Shown here: positions 36,608 to 46,100 of the stretch, piece by piece | Layout: each line of letters opens with the position of its first letter | Position numbering within the stretch: position 1 is the first letter of the stretch | From: Actinosynnema pretiosum | GTDB lineage: Bacteria > Actinomycetota > Actinomycetes > Mycobacteriales > Pseudonocardiaceae | Length of the DNA stretch: 64,000 nucleotides | Direction: 5' to 3' | Assembly (NCBI RefSeq): GCF_024171695.1 | Contig: NZ_JAMTCF010000009.1 | Span: 248,001-312,000, forward strand | The notes under the pieces: generated by a model | What the model was told of the DNA's origin: nothing | The model's input: only the letters and a program-made list of their open reading frames with translations | Databases searched by the model: none | Position numbers and translations under genes: made by a program

Positions 36608-37804
36608 GTGAACCTGCGCACCCTGGAAGCGCGCGTGCTACCCCTCGCGCCCTGGCTGTTCGGGCTCTCCCTGCTGGGGCACCTGCTGATGGTCGCCCTC
36701 CAGACCAAGATGACCATGGTCGACCTGATGGTCTACCGGAACGCCGCCCCCGAGCTGTTCACCGGCGAGCTGTACCAGTGGCGCCTCAAGGAGTTCTCCG
36801 ACCAGTTCGCGCTCCCGTTCACCTACCCGCCGTTCTCGGCGCTCGTGTTCGTCCCGCTGTCCTGGGTCCCGTGGGGCGTGGCCCGCTGGTTCTGGCAGCT
36901 GCTGTCCCTGGCCTGCCTCTGGTACCTCACCCGCACCTCGCTGGAGCTGGCAGGCAGCGCGAACCCGCGCCGCGTCCTGCTGTGGACCGGCCTGCTGATC
37001 TGGGTCGAGCCCGTCCGCACCACGCTGAACTACGGCCAGATCAACCTCGTCCTGGCCGCGCTGCTCATCGGCACCATGGTCAGCGCGCGCTCGTGGGTGG
37101 CGGGCCTGGGCACCGGCGTCGCGGCGGGCATCAAGCTCACCCCGGCGATCACCGGCCTGTACTTCCTCGCCACCCGCCGCTGGACCGCCGCGCTCTGGTC
37201 GTTCGCCGCGTTCGCGGGCACGGTCGGCCTCGGCTACGCGATCTCCGCGAGCCAGTCGCACCAGTTCTGGTTCCAGCTCCTCGGCGACGCCACCCGCGTC
37301 GGCCCGGTCGGCTCCGCGATCAACCAGTCGCTGCGCGGCGCCCTGTCCCGCACGGTCGGGCACGACGTGGAGACCGGCCCGATCTTCCTGGTCGCCGCCG
37401 CGCTGGCCGCCGCGCTCGCCCTGTGGGCGCTGCTGGAGGCCGTGCGCGCGAACGACAGCCTCGCGGCCGTGGTGAGCACCCAGTTCCTCGGCCTGCTCGT
37501 CTCGCCGATCTCGTGGAGCCACCACTGGGTGTGGATGGTCCCGGCGCTGATGTGGCTGACCTACCGCGCCACCCACCGCCTCGCGACGACCGCCGCGTGG
37601 GTCTGGCTGGTGGCGGTGGGCAGCTACCTGATCTCGTTCCTGCTGATGGCCCAGGAGTCGATCTGGATCATCCCGCGCCCGTGGCACCTGTCCGCCCTGG
37701 GCTGGGTCTACCCGGCCGCCGGACTGCTGACGCTGGTCGCGGTGGTGGTGGAGCTGCGGGCGCGCCGGCGCGTCGAGCGCCCGGTCGACCTCGTGGGGCG
37801 GTGA
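36608..37804 (+). CDS. pimE: GT87 (DUF2029) polyprenol-phosphate mannosyltransferase, PimE-like
   Basis: 398-residue GT-C membrane glycosyltransferase with about ten transmembrane helices. Early loop residues TMVDLMVYRNAAPELF include Asp39 at the position of the catalytic Asp of PimE; FTYPPFSALVFVPL, LNYGQINLVLAALLIGTM and GIKLTPAITGLYFL are typical of the family. PimE adds alpha-1,2-mannose to phosphatidylinositol mannosides from polyprenyl phosphomannose. The following pterin dehydratase (Rv1159A order) supports the assignment. GTG 36608 has GGAGG about 8 nt upstream. Its last codons lie in a 28-bp repeat shared with the next gene but one. Confidence 0.75.
   Translation: MNLRTLEARVLPLAPWLFGLSLLGHLLMVALQTKMTMVDLMVYRNAAPELFTGELYQWRLKEFSDQFALPFTYPPFSALVFVPLSWVPWGVARWFWQLLSLACLWYLTRTSLELAGSANPRRVLLWTGLLIWVEPVRTTLNYGQINLVLAALLIGTMVSARSWVAGLGTGVAAGIKLTPAITGLYFLATRRWTAALWSFAAFAGTVGLGYAISASQSHQFWFQLLGDATRVGPVGSAINQSLRGALSRTVGHDVETGPIFLVAAALAAALALWALLEAVRANDSLAAVVSTQFLGLLVSPISWSHHWVWMVPALMWLTYRATHRLATTAAWVWLVAVGSYLISFLLMAQESIWIIPRPWHLSALGWVYPAAGLLTLVAVVVELRARRRVERPVDLVGR
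37768..37795. repeat. 28-bp direct repeat, copy 1
   Basis: Identical over 28 bp to 38038-38065. Here it encodes the end of the PimE-like protein (plus strand). Confidence 0.85.
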
Positions 37805-37807
37805 CTG

Positions 37808-37996
37808 GTGGAGCGCGGTGAGCTGCCCGCAGGGGGGATGTCCGCCGAGGAGCGCGCGGCCCTGCGCGAGGGCGAGCACCTGATGCGCTCGCCCGCGAAC
37901 GCGCGCCGCCTGCTCAAGGCGTACGAGAACGCCCTGAACGGCGCCGGGCTCGCCGAGCGCGCGCTCATCGACCCCGGTGCGCCGGGAAGCGGATGA
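37808..37996 (+). CDS. small hypothetical protein, resembles a Phd/YefM antitoxin C-terminal half
   Basis: 62-residue protein beginning at a GTG 3 nt after the PimE-like stop, so probably co-transcribed. The segment EGEHLMRSPANARRLLKAYENAL resembles the LLRSPANAxRLL region of YefM/Phd antitoxins, but the N-terminal DNA-binding half is absent and no RelE/YoeB toxin gene is nearby. It may be a remnant or an unrelated helical protein. Arg/Ala/Glu-rich, no export signal. Confidence 0.55.
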   Translation: MERGELPAGGMSAEERAALREGEHLMRSPANARRLLKAYENALNGAGLAERALIDPGAPGSG

Positions 37997-38029
37997 CGGC
38001 GCGCGCCGGAGGGACCCGCCGAGCCGCGC

Positions 38030-38323
38030 TCACGCCAGCGCGTCGAGCGCCCGGTCGACCTCGTGCGCCAGTGACACGTCCAGCGCGGTGATCCCGCCCG
38101 CCGACCGGGTCGAGCAGCGGAACACCAGGGTGCGCCAGCGGATGTCCACGTCCGGGTGGTGGTCCATGCGCTCGGCCACGTCGGCGACCCTGCCCACCAC
38201 GTCGATCGCCGCCCGGAACGACGGCAGGTCCGCCGCGCGCACCAGCGCCACCCCCTGCGCGGTCCACTCCGGCAGGTTCGCCAGCTCCGCGGTCAGCTGG
38301 TCGTCGGTCAGCAGCTCGGCCAT
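38030..38323 (-). CDS. pterin-4-alpha-carbinolamine dehydratase
   Basis: 97-residue PCD/DCoH-family enzyme that regenerates pterin cofactor after aromatic hydroxylation; in bacteria it may also act in molybdopterin metabolism. Motifs are LANLPEWTAQGVALVR, FRAAIDVVGRVADVAERMDHHPDVDIRW (in pieces; catalytic His pair in DHHPD), and SAGGITALDVSLAHEVDRAL. ATG 38323 is set by MAELLTDDQL. It is divergent from the thiamine operon and convergent with the PimE pair. Confidence 0.92.
   Translation of the reverse strand: MAELLTDDQLTAELANLPEWTAQGVALVRAADLPSFRAAIDVVGRVADVAERMDHHPDVDIRWRTLVFRCSTRSAGGITALDVSLAHEVDRALDALA
38038..38065. repeat. 28-bp direct repeat, copy 2
   Basis: Same 28 bp as 37768-37795, in the same orientation 270 bp downstream, but here it encodes the C terminus of the pterin dehydratase on the opposite strand. 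Confidence 0.85.
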
Positions 38324-38348
38324 GCGCGGATCATCCCACCGGGTGACG

Positions 38349-38354
38349 TAAGCT
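38349..38354 (+). promoter_or_regulatory. -10 box (TAAGCT) of the thiBPQ operon
   Basis: TAAGCT lies 7 nt before the first conserved base of the TPP riboswitch, fitting transcription start near 38361. Confidence 0.5.
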
Positions 38355-38360
38355 GCTGAA

Positions 38361-38455
38361 CACCACGGGAGTCCGGTAGTGCGCCGGGCTGAGAGGAAGG
38401 CACGCCAGCCTTCGACCGTCCACACCTGATCCGGGTCATGCCGGTGTAGGGAGAG
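38361..38455 (+). promoter_or_regulatory. TPP (thi-box) riboswitch
   Basis: Conserved TPP-riboswitch blocks occur in order: CACGGGAGTCCGG, GGGCTGAGAGGAAGG, ACCTGATCCGGGTCATGCCGG and GTGTAGGGAG (each within 20 bases when split). The last block contains the AGGGAGAG that serves as Shine-Dalgarno for thiB, so thiamine pyrophosphate binding should hide the ribosome site and shut off uptake. Confidence 0.95.
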
Positions 38456-39493
38456 ATGATGCTCCGACGTGCCCTGTCCGCAGCTCCGCTGATCGTGCTG
38501 CTGGCCTCCTGCTCGGTGGCGGGCAACCAGCCCGCCGCGCCCGGCGAGCGCGTGGTCACCCTGGTCACCCACGACTCGTTCAACGTCGACCAGACCCTGC
38601 TGGACGAGTTCAAGTCCGACACCGGCATCACCATCAAGCCCCTGGCCAGCGGGGACGCCGGTGAGCTGACCAACAAGCTCGTGCTCACCAAGGCCAACCC
38701 CATCGGCGACGTGGCGTTCGGCGTCGACTCGACCTTCGCCTCCCGCGCCCTCAAGGAGAACGTGTTCGCCGAGCACACCTCCCCCGAGGGCGACAAGGGC
38801 GCGCAGCGGTACCAGCTCGAACCCGCCAACCGCCTGCACGCCGTCGACGTCGGCGACGTCTGCCTGAACGTCGACGTCGCCGCCCTCAAGGACGTCGGCG
38901 AACCGCAGAAGCTCGCCGACCTCGCCGACCCCAAGTACCGCGACATGCTCGTGGTCGAGGACCCGGCCACCTCCTCGCCCGGCCTGGCGTTCCTGCTGAA
39001 CACCATCGCCACCTTCGGCGAGCAGAACTGGACCAACTACTGGGGCCAGCTCCAGGCCAACGGCGTCAAGGTCGTCAGCGGCTGGGAGGAGGCCTACAAC
39101 CAGGAGTTCTCCGGCTCGGCGGGCAAGGGCCCGCGCCCGATCGTGGTCTCCTACGCCTCCTCGCCGTCCGCCGAGATCGGCGACGACGGCACGCCGCGCA
39201 CCAAGGCCCTGCTCGACACCTGCTACCAGCAGGTCGAGTACGCGGGCGTCCTGGAGAACGCGAAGAACCCCGAGGACGCCGAGAAGGTCGTCGACTTCCT
39301 CCTGGGCGCCGACTTCCAGGCCCAGGTGCCCGAGCAGATGTACGTCTACCCCAGCCGCGCGGACACCCCGCTGCCGGAGGCGTGGGCCAAGGCCGCGCCC
39401 CTGCCCGCGAACTCCCGCACCCTGCCCGCCGACCAGGTGGACGCCGGGCGCGAGCAGTGGGTCCAGCAGTGGCGCGATCTCGTCCAGGGCTGA
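38456..39493 (+). CDS. thiB: thiamine ABC transporter substrate-binding lipoprotein
   Basis: 345-residue periplasmic-type binding protein anchored by a lipobox (LASC, Cys19). It belongs to the ThiB/Fbp family, with VVTLVTHDSFNVDQTLLDEF at the start of the mature fold, VGDVCLNVDV, VVEDPATSSPGLAFLLNT, and PIVVSYASSPSAEI. The TPP riboswitch directly upstream makes a thiamine role firm. Two ATGs (38456, 38459) are both possible. It is the first gene of thiBPQ. Confidence 0.93.
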   Translation: MMLRRALSAAPLIVLLASCSVAGNQPAAPGERVVTLVTHDSFNVDQTLLDEFKSDTGITIKPLASGDAGELTNKLVLTKANPIGDVAFGVDSTFASRALKENVFAEHTSPEGDKGAQRYQLEPANRLHAVDVGDVCLNVDVAALKDVGEPQKLADLADPKYRDMLVVEDPATSSPGLAFLLNTIATFGEQNWTNYWGQLQANGVKVVSGWEEAYNQEFSGSAGKGPRPIVVSYASSPSAEIGDDGTPRTKALLDTCYQQVEYAGVLENAKNPEDAEKVVDFLLGADFQAQVPEQMYVYPSRADTPLPEAWAKAAPLPANSRTLPADQVDAGREQWVQQWRDLVQG

Positions 39494-39573
39494 CGCGGCG
39501 GGACGCGGGCGGCACGTCGGGGGCCGCCCCCGGCGGTGACGGCGCGGTGGCGGGGACCGGGACGGCCGAGCGG

Positions 39574-41223
39574 GTGAGCGGCGACGGTCCCCACCGGACC
39601 GGGACCGCCGCCCGCCGCCTCACCACCCGCCGCCCCGTCAACCGCAGGGCCGCCCTCGGCTGGGGCCTCGCCGGGCTGCTGCCGCTCGCGTTCCTCGGCG
39701 TCTTCTTCGCCTGGCCCGTCGCCGCCATCGTCGGACTCGGGCTGCGCGAGGGCGGCGTGCTCACCGCGCTCGCGAACGGCGCCACGCTCGACCTCGTCGC
39801 CTTCACCCTCGGCCAGGCCGCCGCCGCCACCGCGCTCGCGCTGCTCGCCGGGATGCCCGTCGCGTTCCTGCTCGCCCGCGCGGAGGTGGCGGGCGCGGGC
39901 GTGGTGCGGGCGGCGGTGATGGTCCCGTTCGTGCTGCCCACCGTCGTCGTCGGCCTGGCGTTCCGGGCGCTCTGGCCGGACGGCGGCGTGCTGCCGATCG
40001 TGCTGGCCAACGCGTTCTTCAACGTCGCCGTCGTCGCCCGCACCGTCGGCGGCCTGTGGGCGCGGCTCGACCGGCGCGCCGAGGACGCCGCCCGCGCGCT
40101 CGGCGCGTCCAGGCTGCGCGCCTTCACCTCCGTCGTGCTGCCCGCGCTGGCGCCCGCCGTCGGCTCGGCCGCGTCCGTGGTGTTCCTGTTCTGCGCCACC
40201 AGCTTCGGCGTCGTCCTGGTGCTCGGCGGGGCCCGCCACCGCACCCTGGAGACCGAGATCTACCTGCGCACCGTCGAGCTGTTCGACCTGCCCGGCGCCG
40301 CCGCGCTGTCCCTGGTCCAGTTCGCCGCCGTCCTCGCCGTGCTGGTGCTGGGCGCGCTGGCCCGCCGCCGCCGCGAGGCCGGGCTCGCCCTGCGCGCCGA
40401 ACCGCCCCGCAGGCCGCAGGGCGGCGAGTGGGGCGTGGTGGCCGCCGCGTGGCTGGTCGTGCTGGTGCTGCTGGTCCCCGTGGTGGCGCTGCTGGCCCGC
40501 TCGGTGTCCACCCGCGACGGCTGGAGCCTGGACGGCTACCGCGCCCTCGCGGGCACCGGCGAGCGCGGCACCCTCTCCGTCTCGGGCGTGGACGCGGCGC
40601 TGAACTCGCTGCGCGCCGCCACCGACGCCACCCTGCTCGCCCTGCTCGTCGGCGTCCTGTCGGCGGTCGTGCTGGTCGGCCTGCGCCGCTCCGGCTCCTG
40701 GCTCGCCGAGGCGCTCGACACCGCGCTCATGCTGCCGCTGGGCGTGTCCGCCGTGACGGTCGGCTTCGGCTACCTGATCACCATGGACGCCCTGCCCGGC
40801 GACCTGCGCACCTCGCCCGCGCTGGTGCCGCTGGCCCAGGCGCTCGTGGTGACGCCGCTGGTGGTGCGCATGGTGCTGCCGGTGCTGCGCGCGGTCGACG
40901 AGCGGCTGCGGCAGGCCGCCGCCTCGCTCGGCGCGAGCCCCTGGCGGGTGTGGCGCGAGGTCGACCTGCCGCTGGCGGCCCGCTCGCTCGTGGCCGCCGC
41001 CGGGTTCGGGTACGTGGTGGCGCTCGGCGAGTTCGGGGCGACCAGCTTCCTGGCCCGCCCGGACGCGCCGACCCTGCCGGTGGTGATCGCCCGGCTGATG
41101 TCGCGGCCCGGCGAGCTGAACAGCCAGATGGCCTACGCGGCGTGCGCGCTGCTGATGGTGGTGACCGCGGTGACCGTGCTGCTCGTCGAGCGGCTCAGGG
41201 CGCCGGGCAGCGGGGAGTTCTGA
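39574..41223 (+). CDS. thiP: thiamine ABC transporter permease (two fused permease domains)
   Basis: About 549 residues with twelve predicted transmembrane helices in two homologous halves, each with an EAA-type loop: EDAARALGASRLRAFTSVVLP and RQAAASLGASPWRVWREVDLP. This fused layout is typical of ThiP. The frame is open back to 39382. No start has a good Shine-Dalgarno: GTG 39574, GTG 39547 and a CTG overlapping the thiB stop are all possible, giving an Arg/Gly-rich cytosolic tail of uncertain length. It is followed by thiQ with a 1-nt overlap (TGATG). Confidence 0.88.
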   Translation: MSGDGPHRTGTAARRLTTRRPVNRRAALGWGLAGLLPLAFLGVFFAWPVAAIVGLGLREGGVLTALANGATLDLVAFTLGQAAAATALALLAGMPVAFLLARAEVAGAGVVRAAVMVPFVLPTVVVGLAFRALWPDGGVLPIVLANAFFNVAVVARTVGGLWARLDRRAEDAARALGASRLRAFTSVVLPALAPAVGSAASVVFLFCATSFGVVLVLGGARHRTLETEIYLRTVELFDLPGAAALSLVQFAAVLAVLVLGALARRRREAGLALRAEPPRRPQGGEWGVVAAAWLVVLVLLVPVVALLARSVSTRDGWSLDGYRALAGTGERGTLSVSGVDAALNSLRAATDATLLALLVGVLSAVVLVGLRRSGSWLAEALDTALMLPLGVSAVTVGFGYLITMDALPGDLRTSPALVPLAQALVVTPLVVRMVLPVLRAVDERLRQAAASLGASPWRVWREVDLPLAARSLVAAAGFGYVVALGEFGATSFLARPDAPTLPVVIARLMSRPGELNSQMAYAACALLMVVTAVTVLLVERLRAPGSGEF

Positions 41224-42245
41224 TGTCGTTGCGGCTCGAGGGGATCGACGTGCGCTACGGCGACGTCGAGGCGGTGTCCGGGGTGGACCTGGAGGTGGCG
41301 GGCGGCGAGGTCGTCGCGCTGCTCGGGCCGTCCGGGTGCGGCAAGTCCACGCTGCTGCGCGCGGTGGCCGGGCTGGAGCGGGTCAGCGCGGGCGCGGTCA
41401 CCTGGGACGGGGCCGACCTGTCCGGGACGCCCGTGCACCGCAGGGGGTTCGGGCTGGTGTTCCAGGACGGGCAGCTGTTCCCGCACCGGGACGTCGCCGG
41501 GAACGTCGCGTTCGGCCTGCGGATGCGCGGGGCCGCGCGCGGCGAGCGGGACAAGCGGGTGGCGGAGCTGCTGGAGCTGGTCGGGCTCGGCGGCTACCAG
41601 CGGCGGCGGGTCACCGAGCTGTCCGGCGGCGAGCAGCAGCGCGTGGCGCTGGCCCGCGCGCTCGCCCCCGACCCGAGGCTGCTGCTGCTCGACGAGCCGC
41701 TGTCCGCGCTGGACCGGTCGCTGCGCGAGCAGCTGGCGCTCGACCTGGCGCGGCTGCTGCGGGAGACCGGCGCGACGGCGCTGGTGGTCACGCACGACCA
41801 CGACGAGGCGTTCACCCTGGCCGACCGGGTGGCGGTGATGCGGGCCGGGAGGCTGCGGCAGACCGGGCCGCCCGCGCGGGTGTGGCGGGAACCGGTCGAC
41901 GTGGAGACGGCCCGGTTCCTCGGCTGCGGGGTGGTGCTCGCGCCGGAGGCGGCGGAGCGGCTGGTCGGGGTGCGCGCGCGGGTCGGGCTGCGGGAGACGG
42001 CGCTGCGGGTGGTCCCGGACGGCGCCGCTGGCGCGGTGGCCACGGCGGGCGCGGTGGGCGCAGCGGGTGGTGAGCCGCTGGACGCCGTGGTGCTGGCGCG
42101 CGTGCACCGCAGGGACCACGTGCGCCTGCTGGTGCGGATCGGGGACGACGAGTTCGACGCGGTCGGCCCGGTCGTCGGCAGCTGGGAGCCCGGTGACCGG
42201 GTGCGGCTGGCCGTCGACCAGGACGGGGTCGCGGTCATCGGCTGA
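41223..42245 (+). CDS. thiQ: thiamine ABC transporter ATP-binding protein
   Basis: 340-residue ABC ATPase: Walker A LLGPSGCGKSTLLRAV, Q-loop FQDGQLFPH, signature LSGGEQQRVALARAL, Walker B LLLLDEPLSALD and switch VTHDHDEAF. It is about 100 residues longer than E. coli ThiQ; the extra C-terminal part (about 240-340) with VRARVGLRETALRVVPDG and DRVRLAVDQDGVAVIG looks like a TOBE-type regulatory domain. GGGGAG precedes the ATG, which overlaps the thiP stop. A hairpin follows. Confidence 0.92.
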   Translation: MSLRLEGIDVRYGDVEAVSGVDLEVAGGEVVALLGPSGCGKSTLLRAVAGLERVSAGAVTWDGADLSGTPVHRRGFGLVFQDGQLFPHRDVAGNVAFGLRMRGAARGERDKRVAELLELVGLGGYQRRRVTELSGGEQQRVALARALAPDPRLLLLDEPLSALDRSLREQLALDLARLLRETGATALVVTHDHDEAFTLADRVAVMRAGRLRQTGPPARVWREPVDVETARFLGCGVVLAPEAAERLVGVRARVGLRETALRVVPDGAAGAVATAGAVGAAGGEPLDAVVLARVHRRDHVRLLVRIGDDEFDAVGPVVGSWEPGDRVRLAVDQDGVAVIG

Positions 42246-42266
42246 CGGCGACCGGCCGCTCGGGGA

Positions 42267-42289
42267 GGCGGGCTCGCGCGGAGCCCGCC
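42267..42289. terminator. terminator between thiQ and ABC-2 permease gene
   Basis: GGCGGGCTC (42267-42275) pairs with GAGCCCGCC (42281-42289), with partial outer pairing; it faces both convergent operons. Confidence 0.7.
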
Positions 42290-42302
42290 GCTCCCGTGGT
42301 CG

Positions 42303-43184
42303 CTAGTGGTCCTTGGTGACCATGCGCATCGCGGCCAGCGACAGCCCGATCAGGATGTAGCACCCGGCCAGCGCCGTGCTCTCCCACAGCTGCCCGGTCG
42401 GCAGCGGGTCGCGGATCACGTCCGCCAGGCCGGTCCAGCTGTACGACAGCAGGTACGGGTGCAGCCAGGACAGCGAGTCGAACACCATCAGCAGCCCGAA
42501 CACGATCAGCCCGGCCAGCGTCGTCGCCATCACGACCAGCGGGTGCTCGGTCGTCGTCGACACCGCCAGCGCGACCGCCGCCACCGCCCACACCTGCACC
42601 GACACCAGCAGCACCACCAGCGCGATGCGCGCCAGCGCCGGGCCGAGCGGCAGCGACGAGCCGGACAGCGTCAGCATCCCCTGACCGCCGAACAGCACCG
42701 CCCCGACGACCGTGCCCACCACGGCGATCACCGAGACCGACAGCAGCGACATCACCGCGACGCCGAACGCCTTGACGCCCAGCAGCCGCAGCCGACCCAC
42801 CGGGGACAGCAGCAGCCCGCGCAGCGTGCCGTGCTGGGCCTCGCCCGCGATGCCGTCCGCCGCCCAGATCGCGCCGACCAGCGGCAGCAGCACGGGCAGC
42901 GTCATCAGCAGCACGAACACCGGCAGCACCAGGCCGTTGCCGGAGATGATCGCGGCGATGCCCGCGCCCGCCGGGCCGGGGCCGTCGGCGGCGAACCACA
43001 GGCCGACGCCCGCGACGATCGGGATCAGCGCGAGCGCGCCCAGCCCGAACAGCGTGCGGGGGCGGCGGATGATCCAGCGCAGCTCGGACAGCAGCTGCCT
43101 GCCGAGCGGCGCGCTGGTGCGGGTCGCGGCGCGGCTCGCCGCGGTGGGGGGCGGGGCGGCGGGGGTCGCCTGGGCAACCGTCAT
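42303..43184 (-). CDS. ABC-2 type exporter permease
   Basis: 293-residue membrane protein with six predicted helices and the ABC2_membrane layout: a cytosolic N-terminal tail of about 45 residues rich in Ala/Pro/Thr, then IPIVAGVGLWFA, the internal GEAQHGTLRGLLLSPVGRLRLL coupling segment (in pieces), and four more helices. It has no ATPase; the partner is at 46429-47457. Its ATG overlaps the stop of the large repeat protein by 4 nt (ATGA, 43181-43184), so its translation depends on that unusual gene. Last gene of the operon; substrate unknown. Confidence 0.88.
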   Translation of the reverse strand: MTVAQATPAAPPPTAASRAATRTSAPLGRQLLSELRWIIRRPRTLFGLGALALIPIVAGVGLWFAADGPGPAGAGIAAIISGNGLVLPVFVLLMTLPVLLPLVGAIWAADGIAGEAQHGTLRGLLLSPVGRLRLLGVKAFGVAVMSLLSVSVIAVVGTVVGAVLFGGQGMLTLSGSSLPLGPALARIALVVLLVSVQVWAVAAVALAVSTTTEHPLVVMATTLAGLIVFGLLMVFDSLSWLHPYLLSYSWTGLADVIRDPLPTGQLWESTALAGCYILIGLSLAAMRMVTKDH

Positions 43185-46100
43185 CGCGGGGTCTCCTCGG
43201 GGTCTTCGTGGTCCTGGCCGCCCTCGTCGGAGCGGTCGCGCGCGTTCATCGCGGCCACCCGCTCGGCCCGCGACCGCGTCTTCGCCCGCGCGCCCTGCGG
43301 CGGCGGGGTCTTGGCGGGGGCGGTGGGCGTGCTGCCTGCGGGGGTGGCGCTGGGGGGCGTGGCGCCCGCGTGCTCGGTGCTCGCGTGCTTGGCGGTGGAG
43401 CGCTCGGTCTGGTCCGGCTCCCCTGCCGGGGGCTCCGGGCGGTCCGCCCTGGACGGTCGGGGTTCGGCGGCCGGGTCGGTTTCGGACGGGAGGCGCAGCA
43501 CCGGCTGCGGTCCGGTCGCCGGGGGTTCGGGGACGAGCGCGAGGTGGCGCTGCGGGCGGTGCTTGGCCCGCTTGCCGCGACCGGGCTCGCGGTCGGGGGT
43601 GGCGCCCGCCCCGGCGCCCGGCGCGGCGCCCGGCGCGCCCGCGTCGGTCCCGGTGTCGGGGGTCGGGGCGGGGTCCGAGAGCGCCGAGGGGGTGAGCGCG
43701 ATGCCGCCCGGTTCGGCCTGCGCGGTGGTCCTGGCGCCGGGCTCGGCGCTGGACTCGGCGGCGGGGCCCGAGGGCCGCTGCCCGCCGATCCGCTGCTCGT
43801 CGCCGGGCGTGGTGGTGGGGTGTTCCTCGACCGGGTCCTGCTTGGTCCGACGTCGGCGCAGGCCGATGCGCGACCCGAGCGACTCGGACGACTTGGCCGC
43901 CTCGTCGGCGGAGGCGCCCTCGGACCGCTTGCCCCGCTTCCCGGAACCGTGCCCGCTCGCGCCCTTGCGCCGCACGGGCAGCGGCTTCTCCGGCGCGCCG
44001 CCGACCGGCGCGGGAGCGCTGCCGGGGGCGACGGGCGGGTAGTAGCCGCTCGCGGACGGGGTCACCGGCGGGTAGTAGCCGCTGGCCGAGGTGGTGACGG
44101 GTGCGTGGTAGCCGCTCGCGGACGGCGTGACGGGCGGGTAGTAGCCGCTGGCCGACGTGGTGACGGGTGCGTGGAAGCCGCTCGCCGAGGGGCCGACCGG
44201 CGGGGTCTGGCCGGGGGCGGGCGACGGGGTGTGACCGGTGGCGGGCGGGGTCTTGCCGCCCGCGAGGGCGTGTGCCGAGGGGGACTTGCCGCCTGCGGGG
44301 ACGGCGACCGGTGAGGTCTTCCTGCCTGTGGGGGTGGCGGCCGACGGGGACTTGCCCGAGGCAGTGGTGGCGACCAGCGGGGTGTGGCTGCCTGCGGGGC
44401 GGGGGACGGGCGGGGGGCCGCCGTTCGGGCTCGGCGCGACCGGCGGGTAGAAGCCGCTGGCCGAGGGGGTCACGGGCAGGTAGTAGCCGCTCGCGGACGG
44501 CGGGTTGCCCGCCGGGGCCGGGCCGACCGGCTGGTGGAAACCGGTGCCGGGGGGAGTGGTGGGCCGGGCGCCGCCTGCGGGGGCGACGGGCCGGTGGAAG
44601 CCGCTCGCCTGCGGCGTGGGCGGCACGGCGGTGGGCGGCACGGGGGCGTTGGGGGGCGCGGACGCGGTCATGGGCGCGCGGGACACGCGCCTCGCGGCCG
44701 GTGCGGCGGGCGCCAGCGGCGCGGACGTGCTGATGACCTGCGTCGTCGCGGGCGAAGCGGGTTCGGGGGCGGGCGCTGCGGGCACGGCGGGCGCTGCGGC
44801 GGGCGCGTCGGCCGCCTGGGTCGCGACGGCGGCGGACACCACGGCGGCCGGGACCACGGCGGCGGACACCACGGCCGAGGGCACGACGGTGGACGGCGTC
44901 GCGGTCGGCAGGCTCCCCGCGCCCGAGGCGGTGACGGGCGGGTAGTAGCCGCTGGCGGTCGTGGTCACGGGCTGGTGGAAACCGGTGCCGGGACGGGTGG
45001 CCTGGCGGCCGGGCGACTGCCCGCGCGCTCCGGGAGCGGGCGCGGCCTGGGCAGCGGGCCGGGCGGGCGCGCCGGGCTTGGTGGGCGCCGTCGGCTTCAG
45101 GCGCGTGGAGGAGTCGGGGGGCGACACGGGCTTGCCGTGCGCGGGAGTGCGGGGCGCAGAGGTGCTTGGTGCGGGAGAGCGGGGCGCAGAAGTACTCGGT
45201 GCGGGAGTGCGGGGCGCGGGAGTGCCGGGCGGGATGGTGCCGTGCGCGGGCTTGCCGGGCGCAGGGCTGCCGGGCTGGATGGCGCCAGGCTGAACGGCGC
45301 CGGACGCGGGCTTGCCGGGCGCGGTGGTGGCGTGCGCGGGCTTGGCGGGCGGGGCGGTGGTGGGCACGACCTGGGTGACGGACGGGTCCAGCTCGGCGGG
45401 CACCGTGGGCAGCACCTGGGTGACCGAGGCGTCCAGCTCCGGGGGAGCGGTCAGCGCCGAGGGGGTGCCGAGGGCGGAGCTCAGCGCGGGGGGCGTCTCG
45501 GGGGCGAACCGCGTGCCGGGGGCGCTCGACGGCGCGGGCGCGCCCGGTCCGGCCTGCCCGTCGTCGGTCACGGCGGTCAGCCGGGTGGTCTCGTCCAGGC
45601 CGACCGGCGTCGGGTTCGGCAGCACCCGGTGGCCCGAGGCGAGGCGCTTCGCGCGCTTGCCCCTGACGGGCTTCTCGCCGCTCCGGCCGATCGCCTCCAG
45701 CTGCGCGGTCTCGGCCTCGCCTGCGGACTTCGCGTGCCGCGACGGGGCGGCGTCGAAGCGCTGCGGCCAGCCCGCGCCGATCCTGGCGCGCTGCTCCGGC
45801 GTCGACAGGCCCGGTCCCGCCGGGTGCTCCCCCTTGGCCCACTCGGGGACCGCGCCGATCAGCTCCGGGTCGACCGGCCGCGTGGCGCCCAGGTCCCCGT
45901 CGGACAGCTCCGCGCCGTCCGACCCGGTCCGGACCGGGCCGAGGGCGTCCTCGGGCGCGCTCGGCTCCTCCGCGCCGCGCTTGCGCAGGACCTCCAGGAT
46001 GCTCCGCACCGCCGCGTCCGAACCGGAACCGGCGGGACCGGTGCCGTCCCAGCGCGAAGCGTCCCACCCGGACCTGCCCGGCGCGGACTCCCCTGGCGCG

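Noticed and set aside
44020..44200. 33-bp repeats as a CRISPR or iteron array
   Set aside because: Units are adjacent without spacers and keep the reading frame of a coupled gene; they are coding repeats.
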